Assembly (NCBI GenBank): GCA_035527455.1
Contig: DATLAN010000670.1
Span: forward strand, 1 to 12,277
DNA length: 12,277 bases
Source of the DNA: DATLAN01 sp035527455
GTDB taxonomy: Bacteria; Planctomycetota; Planctomycetia; Pirellulales; Thermoguttaceae
Direction: 5' to 3'
Shown: one piece after another, positions 5,859 through 12,277 of the stretch
Numbering within the stretch: the stretch's first letter is position 1
How the letters are laid out: every line of letters starts with the position of its first letter
The notes under the pieces: model-generated
What the model was told of the DNA's origin: nothing
Seen by the model: the letters and a program-made list of their open reading frames with translations, nothing else
Database searches by the model: none
Made by a program: the position numbers and the translations under genes

Positions 5859-7283
5859 ATGACGAGAAGCAGGAGGATCTCGCGACGCCGAATGTTGGGA
5901 CAGACCTTGGGTGGCACCGCTGCAGGACTCACCTTGACTGGCTGCCCCAAGTCGGACCCGATTCCGGTACCGAAACCGACGCCCAAGGCTGAGCCAAAAC
6001 CAAGTCCCAACGAACAGATCGGCGTGGGGATCATTGGCTGCGGGCGCCGCAACTCGCAACTGCAAGTCGGACGAGGTGGACAAGGTGAGCCGCCCATAGA
6101 AGCCAGAATCGTTGCCGTGTCCGATTTCAACCTGACTCGCGCCAAACAGTGGGGCGCAAAGTACAAGGCGGAGGCGTACCAGGACTATCGAATGATGCTG
6201 GAACGCAAAGATGTCGACGTCGTGGTCTGCGCCACGCCGGAGCACCAGCACTATCTGCCCTGCATCCATGCCGCGCAGGCGGGTAAGGATATCTACGGCG
6301 AACAGCCCCTGTCACACACCATCCGCGAGGGCCGCGTAATGGTCGAGGCAGTCCGTAAGTACAAACGCGTCTTTCAGACCGGCGAACAGCAGCGATCCAA
6401 CGCTCGAACCCGCAAAGCGGTGGAACTGATCATCAACGGCCGCATCGGCAAAATCCAGTCGATCATCGCCTACAATTTCCCCAGTCCTTTCGAATGCAAT
6501 TTCCCGGCCCAGCCGATCCCGGAAGGGCTTGATTGGGATCGGTGGTGTGGGCCGAACGAAGTTGTACCCTACAACGTCAATCTCTACCTGTCACGCATCC
6601 CCTATGAACCCGAAGAGTGTTTTCCGCCCCAGCCGGCAGAGCAAACAGCCGTTGGTCCGGGCTGGATGTCGTTCCGGCCTTACTCGGGCGGCGAACTTCT
6701 GAACTGGGGCTGCCACGGCCTGAGTATGGTTCAGTGGGCTTTGCAGACGGACGACACCGGTCCGGTTGAGGTCTGGGTCGACCCTGCCGAGAAGATGGAG
6801 ACGTTCGTCCAAGACACGCCGGGTAAGCGAGATCTCGGGGATGCGGCTTGCAGCAGGTCCGTTATCAACTACAAATATGCCAACGGCGTCGTGTTGACAC
6901 TGAACTCTCTCAATCCCAGGGTGGGGGGAGGCGCGACCTTCATCGGAGACAAAGGCCGAATCACGATCATTCGCGGAAGCTACGAGTGCGATCCGAAGGG
7001 GCTCGACAAAGCCCCGCTGCCGGACAATGCGATCCGGGTTTACGAAAGCGACAATCACTTGCAGAACTTCTACGACTGCGTGAAGTCACGCAAAGACCCG
7101 ATTATGAATATCGAGAACGGCCATCGCGTGGCCACCTTGTGCCACCTGGGCAACATTGCCCGCTGGCTCGGGCGTCCACTCAAATGGGATCCGGAGAAGG
7201 AAATCTTTCCCGGCGACGACGAGGCAAACGGTTATCTCGACATTTCAAGGCGCAAGGGCTTCGAACTGCCGGAACAGGTCTAG
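5859..7283 (+). CDS. Tat lipoprotein of the Gfo/Idh/MocA oxidoreductase family, with EQP in place of EKP
   Basis: A 474-residue protein of the family that oxidises or reduces sugars and cyclitols with NAD(P). GAGG at 5848-5851 serves the ATG. The N-terminus combines a Tat motif (S8-R9-R10-R-M-L) with a lipobox (L26-T-G-C29) and a Pro/Lys-rich tether (about 30-50), predicting a membrane-anchored, cofactor-loaded exported enzyme; exported glucose-fructose oxidoreductase of Zymomonas is a known precedent for Tat transport. The Rossmann motif is G57-I-I-G60-C-G62. The family EKP motif reads G-E148-Q149-P150 (GAA CAG CCC), so the usual Lys is Gln. The second-domain motif reads GGELLNWGCHG with H286 retained and Asn at 282 where Asp is common. 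RidA follows 31 nt downstream, so co-transcription is likely. Family firm; activity in question. Confidence 0.9.
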   Translation: MTRSRRISRRRMLGQTLGGTAAGLTLTGCPKSDPIPVPKPTPKAEPKPSPNEQIGVGIIGCGRRNSQLQVGRGGQGEPPIEARIVAVSDFNLTRAKQWGAKYKAEAYQDYRMMLERKDVDVVVCATPEHQHYLPCIHAAQAGKDIYGEQPLSHTIREGRVMVEAVRKYKRVFQTGEQQRSNARTRKAVELIINGRIGKIQSIIAYNFPSPFECNFPAQPIPEGLDWDRWCGPNEVVPYNVNLYLSRIPYEPEECFPPQPAEQTAVGPGWMSFRPYSGGELLNWGCHGLSMVQWALQTDDTGPVEVWVDPAEKMETFVQDTPGKRDLGDAACSRSVINYKYANGVVLTLNSLNPRVGGGATFIGDKGRITIIRGSYECDPKGLDKAPLPDNAIRVYESDNHLQNFYDCVKSRKDPIMNIENGHRVATLCHLGNIARWLGRPLKWDPEKEIFPGDDEANGYLDISRRKGFELPEQV

Positions 7284-7314
7284 TCGCATACCACACTTGG
7301 CGAGGAGCATGTTC

Positions 7315-8571
7315 ATGACATGGCGATCTGTTACTGGGGCAGTTTTGGCGGCGTGCGTGATCGAGTTGACCAACTGCCCGGCAGCCGAGGACAAACCCGT
7401 TCAAAAAGCACCGGATAAGGAAGCGGCCGACGCGTCGATCCAGTACGTTCCTCTCGATGCCCCGGCGGGGATGTCGCAGGCCGTGATCGTCCAAGGCCAT
7501 CCCTTGGTGCATACACGACAGCTGTTGCCAGTAGATCGCGAAGGAAAGCTGGTGGGCGAGGGTTCGGTCGACAAGCAAGTCGAGCAAGTCCTGGACAACC
7601 TGGACGCCGTGCTGGTCGCTTCGGGATCGAGCCTTGGTCAACTGGTGCGTCTGAACGTCTACGCGCTTGCGCCGCCAACGGTCGACCGTGTGCGCGAGCA
7701 GTTGACAGGGCGACTGGAAAGTTCCGTTCGTCCGGCGATCACCGCTGTCCTGACGCCCATGCCACACCGCGACGCGCTGGTGGCCGTCGATGCGGTCGCG
7801 GTGGCAGCGGCAACGGACAAGGCGGTAGCCCTACAGCGATGCGAAGCCGTGGCCGGCGACAAGGACTTCGCCGACGCGGCAGTATTGCCTCGGGGCGGTG
7901 TGGCGTACCTGTCCGGCGTGCCGGCCGAAGGCGGAATCACCGTGTCGGCCGTCACCAAGTCGATGTCCACCCTCTGGAAAACGCTTGGAGAATTGAAGCT
8001 CAGGCCGGCGCAGGTGGTGCAGTTGAAGGTGTTTCTGAGGCCGGCCTCGTCGGCGGATGAGGTTCTGCACGAGCTGAAGAAGTTCTTTCCCGGCCAAATG
8101 ACGCCGCCAGTCGTCTTCGTGGAGTGGCTAGCCCCGCCTCCGGTCGAAATCGAATTGATCGCTCAGTTGCCCCTGACGGGCGAATCGGCCGCGAACGTGC
8201 AGTACTACAACCCGCCTGAGGTGAGACTCATGCAGATATTCAGCCGTGTGGGCCTGGTCCGCTGCGAACGGCAGATCTACGTCTCCAGCCTATTCGCGCG
8301 AAAGGCGGGCCGCGGTCAAGACCAGGCCCTCGACGTGTTCGGCCAGTTGCAGGCCATTCTCGACCAGACGGGCAGCGACCTGCGTCATATGGCCAAGGCA
8401 ACGTACTATGCGTGCGACGACGACTCGGCCAGAGGCTTGGACAGAGCGCGTCTCTGGCTCTACGACCAGGATCGCCCCCCGGCCGCGTCGAAGTGCATGG
8501 TGCATGGTGTCGGGCAATCGGGCCGCACGCTGACGATGGACATGATCGCGGTGGAAGCGGACGCGGAGTAG
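7315..8571 (+). CDS. Exported protein with three tandem RidA (YjgF/UK114)-like domains
   Basis: A 418-residue protein; ordinary RidA proteins are about 130 residues and act as cytosolic trimers that hydrolyse the imine/enamine products of PLP enzymes. Start chosen at 7315 because AGGAG (7303-7307) is 7 nt before it; the ATG at 7309 would leave 1 nt. A short signal-like segment (residues 4-24, ending CPAAED) suggests export; LTNC is a poor lipobox. Domain 1 spans about 43-163, domain 2 about 185-285, domain 3 about 300-413, each with the family's strand-helix pattern. The Arg equivalent to E. coli RidA Arg105 is present only in domain 1 (R139 in SSVRPAIT); domains 2 and 3 have MTPPVV and AASKCM there. 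A single chain could form a pseudo-trimer. Its place behind PLP and redox enzymes fits imine clean-up. Domain boundaries are by eye. Confidence 0.8.
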   Translation: MTWRSVTGAVLAACVIELTNCPAAEDKPVQKAPDKEAADASIQYVPLDAPAGMSQAVIVQGHPLVHTRQLLPVDREGKLVGEGSVDKQVEQVLDNLDAVLVASGSSLGQLVRLNVYALAPPTVDRVREQLTGRLESSVRPAITAVLTPMPHRDALVAVDAVAVAAATDKAVALQRCEAVAGDKDFADAAVLPRGGVAYLSGVPAEGGITVSAVTKSMSTLWKTLGELKLRPAQVVQLKVFLRPASSADEVLHELKKFFPGQMTPPVVFVEWLAPPPVEIELIAQLPLTGESAANVQYYNPPEVRLMQIFSRVGLVRCERQIYVSSLFARKAGRGQDQALDVFGQLQAILDQTGSDLRHMAKATYYACDDDSARGLDRARLWLYDQDRPPAASKCMVHGVGQSGRTLTMDMIAVEADAE

Positions 8572-8573
8572 TA

Positions 8574-9938
8574 CTAGCGACCAAAACTCTCCGGAAGCAA
8601 CGCTTTGACGGCCTCGACGATGCGGTCCTCCATGGCGGGGGCAAGCTCTTCGGGGTTCCCGAATGTGAGCTGTGTGCTCAACGAGTTGCGAACTTCGTAG
8701 CCTCCTTCCCCGATGAGCCGCTTCGAGACGATGTATCGCGACACGTCGTTCGTATAGGCCGACATCCAGAGCCGACTGCCGTCCAACTCTTCTTTCAGAC
8801 GAAGGACGTAGTCGACCACCACCTCGTCGGAGAGGAAGACCATCGCCAGCTTGTCGCCGAACGTCCAGGTCGTGATCTGAAAAGTCTCGAAGTCATGTTG
8901 CTCACGCGGCGGGGCACCTCCGCTGGGAGACGGCACTACGACGGCCTGATCGTCCGCTTTCCGCTCCACATAGGACGCTTCGAGGAACCTGTTCTTGGTC
9001 GTGATCGTTCCCGGCAGCGGCGTCCACTCTCCTTCCTCCAGCAGTCGCGATACTTCCTCGGCCAGCGCCCCGCCATGCTGCTCGCAAAGCTCCGTCGTGT
9101 CATGCGGACAAGGGTCGGAGTCCGCCCCGCAGCCGATCGTGATCATCGCGACCGCGTCGGGGTGTGCCCGCTCAATCGCTGCCTGTGCGCAACCGGCCCA
9201 ATCGCCGTGAATCTCCTTGAAGTTGCCGCGCAGCGTCGTGTTGTGACAGGCATAGTTAACCACGACGGCCATCAGTCGCCCCTGGGAGTCGGCGACGCGA
9301 ATCACCGGCAGGCTATGGTCGACCGCTCCCTCCGGCACGGCGCCGAAGCCGCTCCACTTGCCGTCGATCAACACGCGCCGATTGGCGGCAAAGCCGACCG
9401 AGCCTTGCGTCCAGGCCAGAGTGCCCGGCTTGCGTGACGCCAGAGCTTTGAGCACGACCGATACCAGCCGGTCGGTCAACAGGTCTGCGTACTGGGAAAG
9501 ATGCTCGTGCTGCGTCCCTTCGATCGACGCCATCCCCTTCAGGTTCGGGCCCGAGTGATTGTGCGCATTGCAGAGCACGAACCGCTCGGGCCGGATCGCG
9601 TGCGTCACGCTGATACGGGCATACACCTCGTCGCGGATCGCTCGCGGGACGGAGCCGTTATCGACCGCCAGCAGCACTGCCGGACCTGGGCCGTTGTCCT
9701 TGCCGATCGCCACCGCCGTTGCCTTGAGCCGTCCGGCAACGCCTTGCGATTCCGTCCGTCGCGACGCATACCCGTACATCCGAACCGGCGTCTCTGGCGT
9801 GATCTCACACTTCGCCACTCCAACGAATGCGGATGTCTGCTCGTCTGCAACGGACATCGCAGTGGCAGCCATGACGATGCCGATGCCGATGGCGCCAAGC
9901 CCCATAAGAACTCGGGACGCACGTTCTTGAGCGATCAT
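8574..9938 (-). CDS. Secreted neutral ceramidase-like amidase (ceramidase-like protein 2)
   Basis: A 454-residue protein of the same fold family as ceramidase 1 but divergent from it. The start at 9938 has GGAGG (9951-9947) 8 nt upstream; the in-frame ATG at 9953 overlaps that RBS. Residues 1-32 are a signal peptide (hydrophobic core LGAIGIGIVMAATAM). The mature part begins with FVGVAKCEITPETPVRMYGY, the standard opening of the ceramidase N-terminal domain. Candidate zinc ligands are H126 and H128 in CNAHNHSGPNL, H232 in YACHNTT and E372 in FLSDEVVVDY. A Ser (S274, GADSDPCP) sits about where the ceramidase nucleophile lies, whereas protein 1 has Gly. The C-terminal Ig-like domain is missing. 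It ends 2 nt from the stop of the converging RidA gene. Probably an amidase; substrate unknown. Confidence 0.85.
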   Translation of the reverse strand: MIAQERASRVLMGLGAIGIGIVMAATAMSVADEQTSAFVGVAKCEITPETPVRMYGYASRRTESQGVAGRLKATAVAIGKDNGPGPAVLLAVDNGSVPRAIRDEVYARISVTHAIRPERFVLCNAHNHSGPNLKGMASIEGTQHEHLSQYADLLTDRLVSVVLKALASRKPGTLAWTQGSVGFAANRRVLIDGKWSGFGAVPEGAVDHSLPVIRVADSQGRLMAVVVNYACHNTTLRGNFKEIHGDWAGCAQAAIERAHPDAVAMITIGCGADSDPCPHDTTELCEQHGGALAEEVSRLLEEGEWTPLPGTITTKNRFLEASYVERKADDQAVVVPSPSGGAPPREQHDFETFQITTWTFGDKLAMVFLSDEVVVDYVLRLKEELDGSRLWMSAYTNDVSRYIVSKRLIGEGGYEVRNSLSTQLTFGNPEELAPAMEDRIVEAVKALLPESFGR

Positions 9939-9986
9939 TACTTGTTCCTCCATTGCAATAAGATTCCCAAACCGCTCGGGGCCTAA

Positions 9987-9997
9987 GGAGACGTTCC
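9987..9997. promoter_or_regulatory. Degenerate copy of the ceramidase 1 operator-like core
   Basis: GGAACGTCTCC, read on the minus strand, matches the core GGAACGGTTCC of the 2587-2603 palindrome at 9 of 11 positions and lies 48 nt before the ceramidase 2 start, against 50 nt for ceramidase 1. Its own symmetry is poor. It may be a weaker site for the same regulator, or chance. Confidence 0.3.
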
Positions 9998-10085
9998 CAG
10001 TTTAGCCGCTATGAGGGAGCAAACAAAGGGTTTTCGTGCGATTTCCAGGAAACATGCAAAGTCGGCATGCCGGCGAAAAAAAGCC

Positions 10086-10109
10086 GATGCCGTTGTGTGG
10101 GCCGGCATC
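10086..10109. other. Small hairpin upstream of ceramidase 2
   Basis: GATGCCG (10086-10092) and CGGCATC (10103-10109) form a perfect 7-bp stem around 10 nt. A run of seven A (10076-10082) lies on its left, which read on the minus strand is a stem followed by T residues, the layout of an intrinsic terminator for transcription entering from the right. No minus-strand gene ends nearby, so the role is uncertain. Confidence 0.3.
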
Positions 10110-10125
10110 CTTTGAAGGCAGGCGT

Positions 10126-10427
10126 TGGAAGTATGGAGGCTGGAAGAGCGATGCGCCCTATGTGGGACATCCCCTGAGCTATTGTAACGGGCCCGGACTG
10201 TACGGTTTTGCCAGGGCAACTGCAGGATCAACAAATTCGGAGACAAGCCCACTCCGCGAGTGTACGGACTCATAGGCGAGGACAAAGGAACCATCATCAA
10301 CGGTTTGGTCGCCAACTCCGAAAAGGACAACTCTCCTGCCTACGACCGGAGTTGGAGAACGAATGAGGTCTGGCTGCCTTACAATGCATGGATGGTCATC
10401 GCATTGTCTGAAGTATTGGGAGAGTAA
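10126..10427 (+). pseudogene. Frame-disrupted C-terminal remnant of an unidentified protein
   Basis: The frame entering at about 10126 reads KYGGWKSDAPYVGHPLSYCN then GPGLYGF, and around 10205-10220 protein-like sequence jumps to another frame: GNCRINKFGDKPTP, RVYGLIGEDKG and finally SWRTNEVWLPYNAWMVIALS, ending at TAA 10425-10427. The second frame has a stop at 10185-10187 upstream, so the two parts cannot be one intact gene without a frameshift. The Trp/Tyr-rich end (NEVWLPYNAW) vaguely recalls the C-termini of (alpha/alpha)6-barrel glycosidases such as GH9, but this is not enough to name a family. The N-terminal part is missing; the sequence between here and ceramidase 2 is not recognisable. 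Confidence 0.5.
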
Positions 10428-10604
10428 GTGAGTGCAATAGCCCAGCAACGTCGGATGACCGCCGTTGATCTCATCAAGTCGTCAGAAGGTCGAGATTACT
10501 CGGACACGTTGGAAAACGACCGTATTGTCGGACTCCCGTCTCCACCTCCAACGTCGTATGCCTGTCTTGCGTGCGATGCCGAGAGGATCCGGCTGACCCA
10601 TTGA
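10428..10604 (+). other. Short open frame of doubtful coding status
   Basis: A GTG-initiated frame of 58 codons begins directly after the TAA of the preceding remnant, in the same frame, and ends at 10602-10604. It reads TAVDLIKSSEGRDYSDTLEN and later SYACLACDAERIRL. I recognise no family, and no RBS separates it from the stop codon. It may be a further decayed part of the upstream remnant or simply non-coding. Confidence 0.2.
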
Positions 10605-10625
10605 CCTCTGGTGCGACCGGGGCCT

Positions 10626-11150
10626 TCAGTGTTGTGCCGCCGATCCTGTTCCCCGCTCACAAACGCCCCGACACCCCAACTCCACCAACCCCGCCACCAA
10701 CTCCCGCAACCCGCTTTCCAGCAGCACGTCAAGCTTCTCGTGCAGTTCCCGCTTGCGGTTCATCCACTGGGCGGCTTCCAGGGTACCTTCCACGGTCAGA
10801 CCGCCACCGGTGCCGACCCGGCTGTAAAGTTCGTCGAAGTCCCCTTCCGTCCAGCCGTCGAACAGTTCCGGGTGTTTAGCCACCGCCTCGTCAACGGCCG
10901 GGTTCGTGTGACGGTCGAACTGCCGATGCAGCAGTCGTGACGGGGGCAGGAAGAACTCGTCGGCCGAAACCCCAAGGCCCTTGGCCAGCTTGTGCAGGGT
11001 TCGGGTGTGGGGCCGGTTGCTGCCGTTCAGGACGCCACGGACGGTTCGCCGGTCGAGGTGGCATTTCTCGGCCACATGGGCAGCGGTGAGGCCCTGGTGA
11101 GCCATCAGGCGACGGAGGTTGGCGGAGGGAAGGTCTTGGCTGCCGGGCAT
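10626..11150 (-). CDS. XRE-family helix-turn-helix transcriptional regulator
   Basis: A 174-residue protein with an N-terminal Cro/C1-type HTH at about residues 10-68 (NLRRLMAHQGLTAAHVAEKC, recognition helix around DRRTVRGVLNG, closing with LHKLAKGLGVSADEFF). The C-terminal half (about 70-160) is acidic and helical, with FDELYSRVGTGGGLTVEG and an EAAQWMNRKRELHEKL helix, a form seen with planctomycete HTH proteins; it may mediate dimerisation. No clear RBS precedes the ATG; TATCTT ends 8 nt before it, so a leaderless transcript is possible. The tail (GCRGVCERGTGSAAQH) is not family-like and may reflect a shifted C-terminus. It is divergent from the patatin-like gene and could regulate it or itself through the palindrome at 11164-11175. 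Confidence 0.8.
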   Translation of the reverse strand: MPGSQDLPSANLRRLMAHQGLTAAHVAEKCHLDRRTVRGVLNGSNRPHTRTLHKLAKGLGVSADEFFLPPSRLLHRQFDRHTNPAVDEAVAKHPELFDGWTEGDFDELYSRVGTGGGLTVEGTLEAAQWMNRKRELHEKLDVLLESGLRELVAGLVELGCRGVCERGTGSAAQH

Positions 11151-11163
11151 GTCGGGTCAAGAT

Positions 11164-11175
11164 ACCCGGCCGGGT
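11164..11175. promoter_or_regulatory. 12-bp perfect palindrome before the HTH gene, candidate operator
   Basis: ACCCGGCCGGGT is a perfect palindrome 13 nt upstream of the HTH gene's ATG, partly overlapping a -10-like TATCTT (minus strand). A related CCCCCGGGT lies at 11234-11242 in the same divergent gap. This position suits autorepression, but GC-rich palindromes arise easily by chance in such DNA. Confidence 0.35.
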
Positions 11176-11371
11176 GGTGGATGCAACGGCAACGGGGCAC
11201 AAGAGCGGCTTGGGGTGCCATCTAGCTGTCACACCCCCGGGTAGAATCCACACAATTCCCGGCCTGATCCCGGCTGGTGGATTGACTTCTGCCTCACGCG
11301 TGGCCACACTGAGCACGACACGGTTGCTGCCGTTCGCTGGCTTCGAGATTACGGGATTCAGGGGGAGTCCG

Positions 11372-12277
11372 ATGCCCGGCACACCAAGCGCTCTCGACTT
11401 CGAGTCGGCTTCGCCTGTGGAGCAAATCGATACAGGTTCTCCACACAAGCTGCCACAACCAGGACTCGCCCTCTGCCTGTCGGGTGGCGGGTACCGGGCG
11501 ATGCTTTTCCACTTGGGTGCTCTGTGGCGACTGAACGAACTGGGGTATCTTCCCAAGCTGGATCGAGTCTCCAGTGTTTCCGGCGGGTCGATCACCGCCG
11601 GGGTGCTCGGACTGAAGTGGTCGCGTCTGACATTCGATGGCGACGGCAGGTCCAAAGAGTTTCCCGAAGAAGTCGTTACGCCCATCCGGCAGCTTGCCGG
11701 GAAGACGATCGACTTGCCTGCAATCTTCACAGGGCTGCTTCTTCCGTTCCAGAACATTGGGCAGCGGGTCGCCAAGTCATACGGCAAGCACCTCTTCGAC
11801 GAAGCGACGCTCCAGGACCTACCGGACCATCCGCGCTTCGTCATCAACGCCACCAACGTCCAGTCGGGCGCCCTCTGGCGGTTCATGAAGCCGTACATGC
11901 GGGACTACCGGGTCGGTGAGGTCAAGAACCCGACGATCCGCTTGTCGGACGCGGTGGCTGCGTCGTCTGCCTTCCCGCCCTTCCTCTCGCCCTTTCGCCT
12001 GAGACTCAGTGAGGACGCGTTTACGCCGAACTCCGGCCGGGATCTGCAACGCCCACCGTTCACCACGCGGGTTGTGCTGTCTGACGGTGGCGTGTACGAC
12101 AACCTCGGACTCGAAACGGCATGGAAACGGTACGACACGATCCTGGTCAGCGACGGCGGGGGGCAAATGCAGCTGGAGGCAAAACCGAAGGGGGATTGGG
12201 TCCGGCACTTCATGCGAGTCTTCTTTGTGATCGACAATCAGGTCCGGGCGCTGCGGAAGCGACAAGTGATCGGAGCG
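11372..12277 (+). CDS. Patatin-like phospholipase, 3' end beyond the window
   Basis: The frame stays open from ATG 11372 to the window end, giving 302 residues without a stop. GGGGGAG at 11361-11367 lies 4 nt before the ATG, somewhat close but usable. The Ser-Asp dyad of patatin-type lipid acyl hydrolases is visible: oxyanion loop SGGGYRA (G38-G40), nucleophile S70 in SVSGGSIT, a SDAVAASSAFPPFLSP segment at 192-207 typical of the fold, and D238 in LSDGGVYDNLG. The nucleophile elbow has S-x-S-G-G-S rather than G-x-S-x-G, closer to the cPLA2-like form. No signal peptide is seen, so a cytosolic or membrane-surface enzyme is likely. Divergent from the HTH gene across 221 nt, with TAGAAT (11242-11247) as a possible -10 box but no matching -35. 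Confidence 0.88.
   Translation, partial: MPGTPSALDFESASPVEQIDTGSPHKLPQPGLALCLSGGGYRAMLFHLGALWRLNELGYLPKLDRVSSVSGGSITAGVLGLKWSRLTFDGDGRSKEFPEEVVTPIRQLAGKTIDLPAIFTGLLLPFQNIGQRVAKSYGKHLFDEATLQDLPDHPRFVINATNVQSGALWRFMKPYMRDYRVGEVKNPTIRLSDAVAASSAFPPFLSPFRLRLSEDAFTPNSGRDLQRPPFTTRVVLSDGGVYDNLGLETAWKRYDTILVSDGGGQMQLEAKPKGDWVRHFMRVFFVIDNQVRALRKRQVIGA

Noticed and set aside
7156..7314. Upstream in-frame extension of the RidA gene into the Gfo/Idh gene
   Set aside because: The extension is out of frame with a well-supported gene and lacks an RBS, while AGGAG and a signal peptide support the start at 7315.
8412..9437. 341-codon plus-strand open frame overlapping the RidA 3' end and antisense to ceramidase 2
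   Set aside because: It has no motif or RBS, overlaps two well-supported genes, and its composition is Arg-rich as expected for an antisense frame.

Overview
The window looks like chromosomal DNA from a high-GC bacterium of the PVC group, most likely a planctomycete. This is inferred from gene content: Tat-exported Gfo/Idh/MocA and DegT-type enzymes, secreted ceramidase-like proteins, and a fragment of the large 'membrane-bound dehydrogenase' beta-propeller family typical of Planctomycetota. No rRNA, tRNA, CRISPR array, transposase or integrase was recognised.

Layout. Positions 1-497 hold no recognisable gene. Positions 498-1044 hold two abutting gene fragments: the C-terminal part of a staphylococcal-nuclease-like domain (+) and an internal piece of a PVC-type dehydrogenase propeller (-). 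The core is 1181-9938. A ceramidase-like gene on the minus strand (1181-2539) diverges from a plus-strand run of four genes: two Tat-signal DegT/StrS aminotransferases (2873-4225 and 4431-5786), a Tat lipoprotein of the Gfo/Idh/MocA family (5859-7283) and an exported protein with three tandem RidA-like domains (7315-8571). A second ceramidase-like gene on the minus strand (8574-9938) converges on that run with a 2-nt gap. The right flank holds a frame-disrupted C-terminal gene remnant (about 10126-10427), an XRE-type regulator (-, 10626-11150) and a divergent patatin-like phospholipase (+, 11372 to the window end, incomplete).

How the core may work together. Every core protein carries an export signal that can be seen. 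By family, the activities are amide hydrolysis (ceramidase fold), PLP transamination (DegT), NAD(P)-dependent sugar or cyclitol redox chemistry (Gfo/Idh/MocA) and imine/enamine hydrolysis (RidA). This suggests an extracytoplasmic route acting on an N-acylated amine, perhaps an amino sugar, aminocyclitol or lipid amine. The substrate is unknown and the pathway is inferred. The Gfo/Idh protein has Gln where the family has the Lys of its EKP motif, and only the first RidA domain keeps the usual Arg, so parts of the set may be non-catalytic or altered in function.

Non-coding structure. The divergent gap between ceramidase 1 and aminotransferase 1 contains a perfect 30-bp inverted repeat with attC-like ends. 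It also contains a plausible promoter and a 17-bp operator-like palindrome in the ceramidase leader. A degenerate form of that palindrome lies at nearly the same distance before the second ceramidase gene. A terminator-like stem followed by a sigma70-like promoter separates the two aminotransferase genes.
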